A DNA stretch of 64,000 bases from Streptacidiphilus rugosus AM-16 (GTDB taxonomy: Bacteria; Actinomycetota; Actinomycetes; Streptomycetales; Streptomycetaceae), in NCBI RefSeq assembly GCF_000744655.1, contig NZ_JQMJ01000003.1, forward strand, positions 868,001 to 932,000. Reading direction: 5' to 3'. A program made the position numbers and the translations under genes. The first letter of the stretch is position 1. Every line of letters begins with the position of its first letter. Positions 19,879-29,259 of this stretch are shown here, piece after piece. The notes beneath the pieces were generated by a model. It searched no databases and was not told where the DNA came from. It worked only from the letters and a program-made list of their open reading frames with translations.

Positions 19879-20045
19879 CCGACGGGCCGGAGGCCGCAGC
19901 CGCGATGCGGCGGCCTCCGGCCCGCTCGCCCGTCACCCCGCCCGGCCTCGACCCCGCCCCGGCCCGCGCACCCGCACGGCCCGCCCGGATCCCCGCGTGT
20001 CAGCGAGCGGCTCGCTCGCGCCCGCCCGCTGACCACCTTCAGACC

Positions 20046-22094
20046 TTGGAGCCCGTCATCACCGGCACTCGGAACCCTCGTACACCCCGCGTCCGCACGA
20101 CACTGGTAGCGGTCGCCTCCATGGCCCTCGCCGTCACCGGGCTGACCGCGGCGGCTCCCTCCTCCGCCGCGCCCCGACCCAGCGCCCGCGTTCTCCCCGG
20201 CTCCCACCCCGCCTGGGCCGCACCGTCCGCCGACCGGGGCGCGCTGCCCGACGCCACCAGGCTCACCGCGCGCGTCTACCTCGCCGGCCAGGACCCGGCC
20301 GGACTGGCCGCCTATGCCAAGGCGGTCTCCACCCAGGGCAGCCCCGAGTTCGGCGCCTTCCTGACGGCAGCCCAGGTCCGGCAACGATTCGGCGCGACTC
20401 CGCAGCAGGTCGCCGCCGTCCGCGCCTGGCTCACCGGCGCCGGACTCACCGTCACCGCGACCACCCCCCACTACCTCGAGGTCACCGGACCCGCCGCCGC
20501 CCATGCCAGGGCCTTCGGCACCGGTATCCACCGGTACGCGGTCGGGGGGAGGACCGAGCACGCCCCCGCCGGCAACGTGGTCCTGCCCGCGAGCGTTTCG
20601 TCGGCCGTTCTCGGAGTCTTCGGCCTCAGCAGCGTCACCGCCACCTCACGTCCGCAGTCGGTGCCGATCCGCCCGGGGGCGGCCGACCGGGCCGGCACCG
20701 CGCCCGCCTCCGCCGGCGGCATCAGCACCACCGCCACCTGCTCCGACTACTGGGGGCAGCGGAAGGTCACCGGCGGTCCGGTCGGCTACACGGCCGTCAC
20801 CACCTACGACCAGTGCGCGATGGCGCCCTCCCAGCTGCGCAAGGCCTACGGCATCACCGCCTCCGGGCTCACCGGCAAGGGCGCCCGCGTGGCGATCATC
20901 GACGCCTACGCCTCCTCGACGATGCTCGCCGACGCCGACCGGTTCGCGACCGCTCACGGTGACAAGCCCTTCGCGGCCGGGCAGTACACCGAGCTCGTCG
21001 ACCCGACGCGGTGGAACAGCCAGGACTCCTGCGGCGGACCGGCCGGTTGGGCCGGGGAGGAGGCGCTCGACGTCGAGATGGTCCACGGTCTGTCCCCGGA
21101 CGCGAACGTCGTCTACGTCGGCGCCGACTCCTGCCAGGACGCGGACCTGCTCGACGCCCTCTCCGACGTGGTGGACAACCACCTCGCCGACGTCGTCTCC
21201 AATTCCTGGGGCGGCCTCATGCACGCCACCTTCGGTGACATCAGCCCCACCGAGATCGCCGCCTACGAGCAGGTCTTCCAGCAGGGCGCGATCGAGGGCA
21301 TCGGCTTTGACTTCTCCGCCGGGGACTGCGGGGACTCCTCTCCCGCCGCGGCCGCCACCGGTGTCAACTGCGACCCGAACACCACCCGTGCCCAGGCCGA
21401 CTGGCCCGATTCCGATCCCTGGGTCACCTCCGTCGGCGGCACCGCGCTCGGCCTCGCCGACAGGAGCGGCAGCTACGGCTTCGAGACCGACATGGGTAAC
21501 CTACGCTCCACCCTGCTGCCCGACGGTTCGGGCTGGTCCCCGCTGCCCGGCGCGTTCTACTTCGGCGGCGGAGGCGGCACGAGCGAGGACTTCGCCCAGC
21601 CCTGGTACCAGGCCCAGGTCGTCCCCGGCCGGCTCGCCCACACGCTGATGACCGGCGCCCACAGTGACACCGCGCAGCGGGTCACCCCCGACGTGGCGAT
21701 GAACGGTGACCTCTACACCTCGGTCCTGGTCGGCCTCTCCGACGGCAACCCCTACGCCGAAGGCGGTTACGGCGGCACCAGCGTCGCCGCGCCGGAGTTC
21801 TCCGCGGTCCAGGCCGACGCCGTCCAGGCCCGCCACGGCAAGCCGATCGGTTTCGCCAACCCGGCCCTCTACCTGCGAGCGGGGACCAAGGCCTTCACCG
21901 ACGTGGTCGACCGGGCCGCCGCCCGCGACCAGGCGCCGCTGAACGCCGTCGCGGACTTCGGGGTCATCGCGGGCAGCCTCCGCGTCCGACTCGTCGCCTT
22001 CGGCGAGGACACCAGCCTCAACGCCACCAAGGGCTACGACGACGCCACCGGGGTCGGCAGCCCGACCCTGGCCTACCTGAACTCGTTCAGGTAG
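20046..22094 (+). CDS. Secreted sedolisin-type serine-carboxyl peptidase (S53)
   Basis: 682 residues from a TTG at 20046, the only conventional start that keeps the arginine-rich signal peptide (RNPRTPRVRTTLVAVASMAL, cut near SSAAP). A pro-kumamolisin activation domain follows (about residues 65-215, with RFGATPQQVAAVRAWL). The catalytic residues are Glu338 and Asp342 in GEEALDVEMVHG, Asp427 in SAGDCGD and Ser579 in GGTSVAAP, as expected for S53. The C-terminal part GYDDATGVGSP marks the calcium-site region. It is an acid-active endopeptidase by family. The spacing from the S8 gene is 167 bases. The start is odd: a good GGAG is placed for an ATC codon at 20058, not for the TTG. Confidence 0.92.
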   Translation: MEPVITGTRNPRTPRVRTTLVAVASMALAVTGLTAAAPSSAAPRPSARVLPGSHPAWAAPSADRGALPDATRLTARVYLAGQDPAGLAAYAKAVSTQGSPEFGAFLTAAQVRQRFGATPQQVAAVRAWLTGAGLTVTATTPHYLEVTGPAAAHARAFGTGIHRYAVGGRTEHAPAGNVVLPASVSSAVLGVFGLSSVTATSRPQSVPIRPGAADRAGTAPASAGGISTTATCSDYWGQRKVTGGPVGYTAVTTYDQCAMAPSQLRKAYGITASGLTGKGARVAIIDAYASSTMLADADRFATAHGDKPFAAGQYTELVDPTRWNSQDSCGGPAGWAGEEALDVEMVHGLSPDANVVYVGADSCQDADLLDALSDVVDNHLADVVSNSWGGLMHATFGDISPTEIAAYEQVFQQGAIEGIGFDFSAGDCGDSSPAAAATGVNCDPNTTRAQADWPDSDPWVTSVGGTALGLADRSGSYGFETDMGNLRSTLLPDGSGWSPLPGAFYFGGGGGTSEDFAQPWYQAQVVPGRLAHTLMTGAHSDTAQRVTPDVAMNGDLYTSVLVGLSDGNPYAEGGYGGTSVAAPEFSAVQADAVQARHGKPIGFANPALYLRAGTKAFTDVVDRAAARDQAPLNAVADFGVIAGSLRVRLVAFGEDTSLNATKGYDDATGVGSPTLAYLNSFR

Positions 22095-22097
22095 CCG

Positions 22098-22117
22098 CCC
22101 GCGCCCGCCGGCGCGGG
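22098..22117 (+). terminator. Candidate terminator after S53 peptidase
   Basis: CCCGCGCC and GGCGCGGG form an 8-bp stem with a four-base loop, beginning three bases after the stop codon. Confidence 0.45.
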
Positions 22118-22246
22118 GAACCGACCTCCCCGGTGTTCCCCGCGCCGCCGGACCACTCCCGCCGTTGGGCCGTTCCGACCCCGGCCCGGTCGGCCGAGGC
22201 CGGGCGACTGTCCTTCGGATCCCGAGCCAGAGAGAGCGAGGCCACG

Positions 22247-23272
22247 TTGCCCGACGCCACGCGTGACCAGACGCGGCTGCTCGCCCGCTTCGGCCTCGGG
22301 GCGGACGCCGAGGACGTCTACATGACGCTGCTCACCCGCACCGTCGCGGATGTCGCGGAGCTCGCCGAGACGACGGGATTCGGACTGTCGCGGGTCGGCA
22401 CCGCCCTGACGCCGCTCATGACGAACGGGCTGGTACTGGCGGTGGACCAGGGCAACTTCCGGGCCCGCGCACCGGAGTCGGCGTTCCGCGACCTCCTGGC
22501 GCGCCGGGAAAGGGACCTGGACGACGACCGCACCAGCGTGGAACGGCTCGCCGACGTGCACCGTCGATCGGCGGCCGTGCGTGACGCCGCCGACATCGTC
22601 CAGGTCATCAGCGGCCGGGACGCGCTGGCCGCCGCCCTGCGGGATCTCCAGGAGAGCGCCAGGCACCGCGTCCGCTCCCTGGTCAAGGCCCCCGTGCTCG
22701 CGCTGCCCGCCGAGGACAACATCGACGTCCAACTGGCCCGCATGGACGAGGGGGTGGCGTACCACACCGTGTACGAGCGATCCATGCTCACCGACACCTC
22801 GGAGTTCGACCTGCTGGGCTTCTCCGTGCGGCGCGGTGAGGAGGTCCGGCTGGCCAACCACCTCCCGGTCAAGATGCTGCTGGCCGACTCCGACCAGGCG
22901 GTCATCCCCCTCGACCGCGGAGCCCAGCAGGAACCCGTCGCCCTGGTGATCCGGCACCGCAGCCTGATCGAGGTGCTGGAGGCGTTGTTCGAGCGGGTCT
23001 GGTCGGCCGCGGCTCCGCTGCCCGCCGGCCGGAAAACGACCGGAGGGAGCCCGGAGGAGGCGCCGGAGCAGCACGTGGGGCTCGACCTCTCCCCGAGCGA
23101 CCGGACGCTGCTCCGGATCCTGGTGACCGGCTTGCCCGACCGCGCGGTGGCCACCCATCTCGGGATCGGCAAGCGGACCGTGGAGCGGCGGGTGCGCAGC
23201 CTCCTGGACCGGGCCGGAGTGGCCACACGGATCGAACTGGCCGTTCACGCGACGCGTCAGGGCTGGATCTGA
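22247..23272 (+). CDS. TrmB/LuxR-type transcriptional regulator
   Basis: 341 residues from a TTG at 22247 with GCGAGG upstream; the frame is open to 22133, so a longer form is possible. The N-terminus has a winged-helix-like region (YMTLLTRTVADVAELAETTG) as in TrmB-like proteins. A middle domain (about residues 95-270) resembles a ligand or phospholipase-D-like fold of the kind seen in streptomycete LuxR regulators. The C-terminus is a LuxR-type helix-turn-helix (DLSPSDRTLLRILVTGLPDR, then ATHLGIGKRTVERRVRSLL). It follows two secreted peptidase genes and may control them, which is only inference from position. Confidence 0.8.
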   Translation: MPDATRDQTRLLARFGLGADAEDVYMTLLTRTVADVAELAETTGFGLSRVGTALTPLMTNGLVLAVDQGNFRARAPESAFRDLLARRERDLDDDRTSVERLADVHRRSAAVRDAADIVQVISGRDALAAALRDLQESARHRVRSLVKAPVLALPAEDNIDVQLARMDEGVAYHTVYERSMLTDTSEFDLLGFSVRRGEEVRLANHLPVKMLLADSDQAVIPLDRGAQQEPVALVIRHRSLIEVLEALFERVWSAAAPLPAGRKTTGGSPEEAPEQHVGLDLSPSDRTLLRILVTGLPDRAVATHLGIGKRTVERRVRSLLDRAGVATRIELAVHATRQGWI

Positions 23273-23452
23273 TCCTTGCCGCGTCTCGGTGCGAGAGCGG
23301 GCAGGCGGTCGGTTCCGGCACGGCCCGCGCCGGGGAGGCCCGTGGCGCTCAGGTCTCCTCGGCCGACCGCGACCGCGACCGCGCGTGCGGGATACGGCGG
23401 CGGCGCGCAGGCTGGAGAGCAGGAACGTACTCGCCGGAATCGGGGTCGTGCG

Positions 23453-23680
23453 ATGTATCGGGAAGCTCGTATCCGCTTCGTGAGGCCGGTCCAGGCCGAG
23501 ACGGTGACCTTCGAGCACGAGATGGATCTTCTGGTCGCGCTCGAACACGGCTGGGTGAGCGTGGAGCTGGAGGTCGACGGGCAGACGCAGCGGTTCTCGC
23601 TGCCGGCCTCGTGCGTGGAGTGGATCCAGTGGCACGGGCCCGGCAACTACGGTCCCACCGTCTCGCGCGGCGGGATCTGA
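23453..23680 (+). CDS. Small conserved hypothetical protein
   Basis: 75 residues from an ATG at 23453. The codon bias is clearly coding. The sequence (MYREARIRFVRPVQAETVTF..., then VSVELEVDGQTQRFSLPASC) suggests a compact beta-rich cytosolic protein. There is no signal peptide, membrane helix or catalytic motif. It lies between a regulator and the convergent carboxylate-amine ligase. The function is unknown. Confidence 0.6.
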   Translation: MYREARIRFVRPVQAETVTFEHEMDLLVALEHGWVSVELEVDGQTQRFSLPASCVEWIQWHGPGNYGPTVSRGGI

Positions 23681-23708
23681 GCATCCCGCCGGGCCGCAGG
23701 CGCCCGCG

Positions 23709-24893
23709 TCAGCCGGTCAGGGCGCTGGTCTGCGAGACGATGAACTCGTTCAACCCGGTCAGGCCGCGTTCCTGCAGGGTGCGGCGCTGGCGTTCGGCGC
23801 CGTTGCCCTCGTCCATGAGGCGTTCGAGATGCGGCACGATCTCGCGTGCGTCCCCGGCCCGCCCCAGCGCCGGGCGCAGGTAGGCGACCATGTCGGCGAG
23901 AACGTCGTGGGCCCGGCGCTCCCGGCCGCTCCACGGGTCGAGCAGGTCGCCGGTCACCCCGTGGCGTGCGGCGCGCCAGGCCCCGGCTGCCAGGACCTCC
24001 GGCGGGCAGACCTCCGACGCCCGGCGCGCGGACTCGTCCTCCAGCAGGGTCATCGCCAGGGCGCGGACCAGCCCCGCGATCATGACGGCGTCGTCGACCC
24101 TCAGCTGGACGTCGGCGGCGCGCACCTCGACGGTCGGATGCCGGTCGGAGAGCCGCGCGAGCCAGTACACCTGCCGCTGGTCCGCGATCAGCCCGCGGTC
24201 CACCAGGCCGGCCACCCTGGCGTCGTAGTCCTCCGCGTCGCGGAAGAGGGGCGGCACGCCGGTCACCGGCCAGCGCCCGAAGACGAGCGACCGCCAGCTG
24301 GCGAATCCGGTGTCACGCCCGTGCCACAGCGGGGAGTTGGCGGCCAGCGCGGTGATCAGGACCAGCCACGGCCGCAGGCGGTTGAGCAGGTCCACCCGGG
24401 TCTCGCGGTCGGGCACGCCGACATGGACGTGCATGCCGTTGATCAGCTGCTCGTTGGCGAGCTGCCCGGCGTCGTCCCGCATGGACAGATAGCGCGACTC
24501 CGGGGTCACCTCCATCCGGTCGTTCCCCGAGACGGTCGCCGCGCCGCAAGCGGCCAGACAGCAGCCGGCCCGCTCCGCCGCGTCGCCGAGCAGGTGCCGC
24601 AGGCGCAGCAACTGCCCCGCGACCTCGTCCAGTCCACTGCACACCGGCGTGGCGATCTCCAGCTGGACCTGGAGGAACTCCGCCTGCACCTCGCCCTCCT
24701 CCGAGGCCAGCCCGTCCTCCTCCAGGGCCAGCGAGCGGACGGCGTCGGCCATCGGCACCGGTCTCCCGGTGCCCGGGGCGACCAGGAGGAACTCCTCCTC
24801 GACCCCCAGGCTCGGCGTGGTCCCACAGGCGGCCGCCTCCGCGGGGACCGTGGGCGAGATCGTGTCGTGCGAGTGAACGGGACCCACGTGCAT
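23709..24893 (-). CDS. YbdK-type carboxylate-amine ligase (glutamate-cysteine ligase family 2)
   Basis: 394 residues. The ATG at 24893 is chosen because GGGAGG lies four bases upstream; a longer frame exists. The GCS2 fold is recognised from the N-terminal GVEEEFLLV, which holds metal/ATP ligands, EVQAEFLQVQLEIATPV, the long NDRMEVTPESRYLSM segment, and ANEQLINGMHVHVGVPD. Members join an amino acid carboxylate to an amine. Weak gamma-glutamylcysteine synthetase activity is known for E. coli YbdK, but the physiological substrate is unclear. A class II amidotransferase homologue, here broken, lies divergently 276 bases away; the two families are often neighbours in streptomycetes (from memory). 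Confidence 0.9.
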   Translation of the reverse strand: MHVGPVHSHDTISPTVPAEAAACGTTPSLGVEEEFLLVAPGTGRPVPMADAVRSLALEEDGLASEEGEVQAEFLQVQLEIATPVCSGLDEVAGQLLRLRHLLGDAAERAGCCLAACGAATVSGNDRMEVTPESRYLSMRDDAGQLANEQLINGMHVHVGVPDRETRVDLLNRLRPWLVLITALAANSPLWHGRDTGFASWRSLVFGRWPVTGVPPLFRDAEDYDARVAGLVDRGLIADQRQVYWLARLSDRHPTVEVRAADVQLRVDDAVMIAGLVRALAMTLLEDESARRASEVCPPEVLAAGAWRAARHGVTGDLLDPWSGRERRAHDVLADMVAYLRPALGRAGDAREIVPHLERLMDEGNGAERQRRTLQERGLTGLNEFIVSQTSALTG

Positions 24894-25169
24894 GCTGCCT
24901 CCCGCGCCGAAGGGGGCCGAGGTGGTGTGGTGGATCGGAGGATCGGCTGTCGCCGTCATTGCTGTCGCCGTCAGTTCAGTATGGCTCGGGACTCCGAAAG
25001 GGAAAGCCGCAGAAGGCCGCAGAAGCCCGACGGAGCGCGGAGATTGGCCGCCCCGACGGCTGACGGGAGAACTGGGGCGGCCTGGCTTACGCTGGAGGGA
25101 CCCGGGAACCGTAGGCCTGAAGCGGACGCGGCGTGCCTGCGTGCCGCCGAGCCAATGGTGGTGAGGGCG

Positions 25170-25750
25170 ATGTGCAGGTGGTCGGCCGACTCGGGTTCCC
25201 CGATCCACCTCGACGAAGGGTTCTCCAAGCCCGCCCACTCGCTCATCGACCAGAGCCGGCATGCGCGCAGGGGCGTCGAGACCAGCAACGGTGACGGCTT
25301 CGGCGTCGGCCGGTACGAACCTGACCGCCCCGAACCGGCGATCTTCCGCGGGGTGGGGCCGGCCTGGAGTGACACCGACCTGCGCGAGCTGGCCGGGCGG
25401 ATCGGCTCGCCGCTCTTCCTCGCGCACCTCCGCGCCTCGACGGGGACCGGGGTGCAGGAGAGCAACTGCCACCCGTTCCGCCACGGTCGCCGGCTCCGGA
25501 TGCACAACGGAGCGATCCACAACTTCTTCGACCTCAAGGGTGAGCTGGTGCGCGCGGTCGACCCCTCGCTCTACGCCGGGTGCACCCCGAGATCAAGGCC
25601 TTGGAAGGCCTCTCCCCGCACACCCGCATGATCGTCTCCGAGCCGCTCGGCGATCTGCCCGGGGCGTGGAACGCGGTGCCCGAGGCCTCCTACGGCGTGA
25701 TCCAGGAGAGGCAGGACGAGACGCACGATCTGGTCCCCCTCTCCTCCTGA
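25170..25750 (+). pseudogene. Class II glutamine amidotransferase, internally deleted and out of frame
   Basis: The start ATG-TGC puts the nucleophile cysteine at position 2 (MCRWSADSGSP), as in this family. The first 137 residues are well preserved: KPAHSLIDQS, NGDGFGVGRYE, AHLRASTGTGVQESNCHPFR and MHNGAI. At about 25,582 the frame jumps: after VDPSLYAG the bases continue in another frame as LHPEIKALEGLSPHTR and SEPLGDLPGAWNAVPEASYG, the normal C-terminus, ending at 25748-25750. About 85-95 residues of the middle of the glutaminase domain are missing and the frame is shifted, so no functional enzyme can be made. Either a real deletion or an assembly collapse explains this. Confidence 0.85.
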
Positions 25751-25992
25751 CCGGCTCGATGCCGCCTCCGGCCCGGGTCGCCCGCCGCGACCCGGGCCCT
25801 CGCACGCCCTGAGGCGCCCCGCGAGCCCGCGCGGGCGTCCCGCAGGCGTCACGCGAGCCTCACGCGGGCCCCGCGTGCAGGGACGCCCCATCGCCCGAAC
25901 GGAGCGCTCCGGATCGCGGGGCGGGAGCGGCTGCCGTTGACTGGTCGGACCGGCGCTGCACGCGCCGGGGCGAGCAGGTGGAAGGGGCAGGC

Positions 25993-27279
25993 ATGGCGGA
26001 CGATGCGGAGCTTCGGCGGCTCCAGGCCCAGGTCGCCGAGTTGCAGGCGCCGAAGCAGCGCTGGAAGTCCGCGCTCTCCGCGGTCCTGATCACCCTGGCG
26101 TGCATCATCGCGCCGCTCGCCATCGTGTCGTCCTGGGCGTCCAGCATCATCGGCGACACCAACCGCTACGTGGCCATGGTCGGCCCGCTGCCCGCCAACC
26201 CCGACGTCCAGGACGCGATCGCGACCCGCGCCGCCCAGGCGGTCTCCGAGCACGTGGACGTGAGCACGCTGCTGGAGCAGGTCGCGCCCGCCGACCGGCC
26301 CCGGCTGGACGCGGCCCTCGGCAAGCTGAGCGGGCCGATCAACAACGCCATCGCGGGCTTCGTCCAGAAGCAGACCAAGACGGTGGTCTCCAGCGACTGG
26401 TTCCAGACCTTCTGGGAGAACGCCAACCGCCGCATCCACACCACCGTGGTCAAGGCGCTGACGGGCCAAGGCGGCGGCGCGGTGCAGCTGACCCAGAACT
26501 CCGTGGTGATCGACCTGGCGCCGGTGATCGACCAGGTCAAGGACCGGCTCGTGTCGCAGGGGATGACGATCGCCTCGAAGATCCCGGAGATCCACACCGA
26601 CTTCACCGTCCTGAACGCGCAGAACATCGGCAAGGCCAAGACCGGCTTCCGGCTGCTGCAGATCATCGGCAACTGGCTGCCCGTCATCGGCGTGCTGATC
26701 GCGGTGGCCGGCGTCTGGCTGGCCCGCAGACGAAGGCGCGCCGCGGTTGCGGCCGCCTTCGGGATCGCCGCCGGGGCGCTGGTGCTCGGCATCGGGCTCA
26801 CCGTGTTCCGGGCGATCTACCTGGACAAGCTGCCCGCCGACGTCAACCAGGCCGCGGCCAAGGCGATCTACGACCAGCTGGTGCTGTTCCTGCGGACGGC
26901 GGTCCGCTCGGTCGTGGTGCTGGGCATCGCGGTCGGGCTCGGCTTCTGGCTCACCGGTCACGGGCGCAGGGCCGCGCGGATCGGCGGGGTCTTCACCGCG
27001 GGGATCGACGCGACGCGCGGCGCGCTGCTGAACGTCGGCATGAAGCTGGGGCCTGTCGGGCCGTTCGTGCACCGCTACCGCAAATGGATCATGTGGGTGG
27101 TGCTGGCGGCGGGCGCCCTGACGCTGGCCCTGTGGTCCTACCCGACCGGACTGGTCGTCTTCCTGATCGTGGTGGTCGTGCTCGTGGCGCTGGCCGTGGT
27201 CCGCTTCCTCGACCTGGAGGCGACCCCGCCGCCCCCGCCGCCGGGCAGCGCCGGACCGGAGGCGCCGACCGGCGCGTGA
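25993..27279 (+). CDS. Multi-span integral membrane protein, function unknown
   Basis: 428 residues from an ATG at 25993 behind GAAGGGG. A short N-terminal coiled coil (ELRRLQAQVAELQAP) is followed by a membrane helix (about residues 22-45), then a large extracytoplasmic domain (about 50-215) with SSDWFQTFWENANRRIHTTVV. Four to five further helices cover residues 220-410, and the tail is Pro-rich. Proteins of this layout are common in streptomycetes and have no established role. The SulP gene follows 56 bases later in the same direction and may be cotranscribed. Confidence 0.75.
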   Translation: MADDAELRRLQAQVAELQAPKQRWKSALSAVLITLACIIAPLAIVSSWASSIIGDTNRYVAMVGPLPANPDVQDAIATRAAQAVSEHVDVSTLLEQVAPADRPRLDAALGKLSGPINNAIAGFVQKQTKTVVSSDWFQTFWENANRRIHTTVVKALTGQGGGAVQLTQNSVVIDLAPVIDQVKDRLVSQGMTIASKIPEIHTDFTVLNAQNIGKAKTGFRLLQIIGNWLPVIGVLIAVAGVWLARRRRRAAVAAAFGIAAGALVLGIGLTVFRAIYLDKLPADVNQAAAKAIYDQLVLFLRTAVRSVVVLGIAVGLGFWLTGHGRRAARIGGVFTAGIDATRGALLNVGMKLGPVGPFVHRYRKWIMWVVLAAGALTLALWSYPTGLVVFLIVVVVLVALAVVRFLDLEATPPPPPPGSAGPEAPTGA

Positions 27280-27335
27280 GGACGGCCGCGACGCGGCGGG
27301 GGCCGGGGCGGGGCAGGCGCGGAAGGGAGGGCGGG

Positions 27336-29135
27336 GTGAGCGACCCGGCGGGACCTCAGTTCCGCGACGCTGCCGCCCGCACGTGGCGCGCCGTCCGGTC
27401 GATGTCGTGGCGGCAACGGCTGCCCGGCCTTACCGACCTGCGGGCGACGGAGCCCCGGACCCGTCGCCGTGACCTCCTGGTCGGCCTCTCCGTCGCCGCG
27501 GTCGCGCTGCCGAGCTCGCTCGGCATGGCCGACCTCGCCGGGCTGCCGGCCACGGCCGGGCTGTATGCGACCACGGTGCCGCTGCTCGGCTACGTCCTCT
27601 TCGGCTCCTCCCGGCAGCTGATCGTCGGGCCTGACGGGGCCACCGCGGCCCTCACCGCGACCACCCTGGCGCCGCTCGCGGCCGGGTCCGTCGGGCACTA
27701 CACCGACCTCGCCACCGCGCTCGCCCTGCTGATGGGCCTGTGGATGGCGCTCGGCGCGCTGCTGCGGCTGGGCTTCATGGCCGACTTCCTCTCCAGGCCG
27801 GTCCTGGCCGGGTACTTCAACGGCGTCGGGCTGCAGATCATCGCCGGTCAGACGGGCAAGCTGCTGGGGCTCAAGGTCCCTGGCACCCACTTCTTCGACA
27901 CGGTCGAGCACCTGATCCTCCGCCTGGGCCACACCAGCCTGACCACGCTCGCGCTCTCCCTCTCCCTGCTGGCGCTGGGCCTGGTCACCAAGTGGGTGTG
28001 GCCGCGGGCTCCCGTCGCGCTGCTCGTCGTCGTGGCGGCGATCGTCGCCTCCTCGGCCCTGTCGCTCGCCGACCACGGAGTGGCCACCGTCGGCGAGGTC
28101 CGCCGCGGGCTGCCGGTGCCGCAGATCCCGCACGTGCGCCTGTCCGACCTCTTCGACCTGATGCTGCCCGCGGCTGGCATGGCGCTGGTCTCCTTCGGCG
28201 ACGCGATCGCGATCACCCGCACCTACGCGGCCAGGAACGGCTACGAGATCACACCGGGGCGGGAGCTGACCGGGATCGGCGCCGCCAACATGGTCGCGGC
28301 GTTCACGCAGGGGATGCCGGTCTCCTCCAGCAGCTCGCGCACCGCCGTCAACGACAGCTCCGGCGGCCGGTCGCAGGTCGTCGGGATCGTCGTCGTCGTG
28401 ATCGCGCTGGTGGTCGCCGCCTTCGCCACGCCGCTGCTGGAACCGCTGCCCAAGGCGGCCCTCGGGGTCGTGCTGGTGCTGAGCGCGCTCGGCATGATCA
28501 GTGCCAAGGACATGGTGCGGCTGCGCCGGGTGCACACCTCCGAGGCCGCGCTGGCCATGTCGACGATGCTCGCGGTGCTGACCTTCGGCACGCTCGGCGG
28601 TCTCCTGATCGCGGTGGCGCTGTCCATCGGGGTCTTCGTCTACCGGACCGTGCGTCCGCACGACGCGGTGCTCGGACGGCAGCCGGACGTGGACGGCTAC
28701 CACGACATCGCCGTGCACGAGGACGCGCAGACCGAGCCGGGTCTGGTGGTCTACCGCTTCGACGCGCCGCTGTACTTCCCCAACGCGCTCTGGTTCCGCG
28801 ACCGCGTCCGCGAGGTGATCGCCTCGACCGAGGCCCAGGCCCAGGCCGAGGCGGACATGGAGACGGGGACGGGGGCGGCGGCGGACGGGACGGTGCGCTG
28901 GCTGGTCGTCAACGTCGAGGCGGTGACCTACATCGACTCGACGGCGGTGGAGATGCTGCGGGCGCTCCACGGCGAACTCGCCGAACGCGGCATCCTCCTG
29001 GCGCTGGCACGGGCGAAGCATCCGCTGCGGCGGGTGCTGCGCCGCGCGGGATTCGCCGCGGTGCTGGGGGAGGACCGGATCTACCCGACCGTCGCCACGG
29101 CCGTGGCGGCCTACCTGGCGGAGACCCGGAACTGA
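27336..29135 (+). CDS. SulP-family anion transporter with STAS domain
   Basis: 599 residues from a GTG with GGGAGG five bases upstream. The transmembrane region (about residues 40-430, 10-14 helices) begins with RRDLLVGLSVAAVALPSSLG and contains AGLPATAGLYATTVPLLGYVLFGSSRQLIVGPDGATAA, the SulP signature. A STAS domain (about 455-595) contains VEAVTYIDSTAVEMLRALH, the serine/threonine switch region. An Ala/Gln/Glu-rich insert sits within the STAS domain. The family moves sulfate, bicarbonate or other anions. The ion cannot be told from sequence. The preceding membrane gene is close, and a hairpin follows. Confidence 0.93.
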   Translation: MSDPAGPQFRDAAARTWRAVRSMSWRQRLPGLTDLRATEPRTRRRDLLVGLSVAAVALPSSLGMADLAGLPATAGLYATTVPLLGYVLFGSSRQLIVGPDGATAALTATTLAPLAAGSVGHYTDLATALALLMGLWMALGALLRLGFMADFLSRPVLAGYFNGVGLQIIAGQTGKLLGLKVPGTHFFDTVEHLILRLGHTSLTTLALSLSLLALGLVTKWVWPRAPVALLVVVAAIVASSALSLADHGVATVGEVRRGLPVPQIPHVRLSDLFDLMLPAAGMALVSFGDAIAITRTYAARNGYEITPGRELTGIGAANMVAAFTQGMPVSSSSSRTAVNDSSGGRSQVVGIVVVVIALVVAAFATPLLEPLPKAALGVVLVLSALGMISAKDMVRLRRVHTSEAALAMSTMLAVLTFGTLGGLLIAVALSIGVFVYRTVRPHDAVLGRQPDVDGYHDIAVHEDAQTEPGLVVYRFDAPLYFPNALWFRDRVREVIASTEAQAQAEADMETGTGAAADGTVRWLVVNVEAVTYIDSTAVEMLRALHGELAERGILLALARAKHPLRRVLRRAGFAAVLGEDRIYPTVATAVAAYLAETRN

Positions 29136-29200
29136 CGGCCGGGCCCGTATCCACGGCGCACCCACGGCACATACTCACGGCGTGGCCCGCGCACGCGACG

Positions 29201-29227
29201 TGGCCCGCCGCGGGAGGCGGCGGGCCA
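29201..29227. terminator. Bidirectional terminator hairpin
   Basis: TGGCCCGCCGC pairs perfectly with GCGGCGGGCCA (11 bp, five-base loop) in the short gap between two convergent genes, so it can serve both. Confidence 0.8.
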
Positions 29228-29259
29228 TTGTCGTCGGGCCATGGTCGGGTGTCGGCGGC

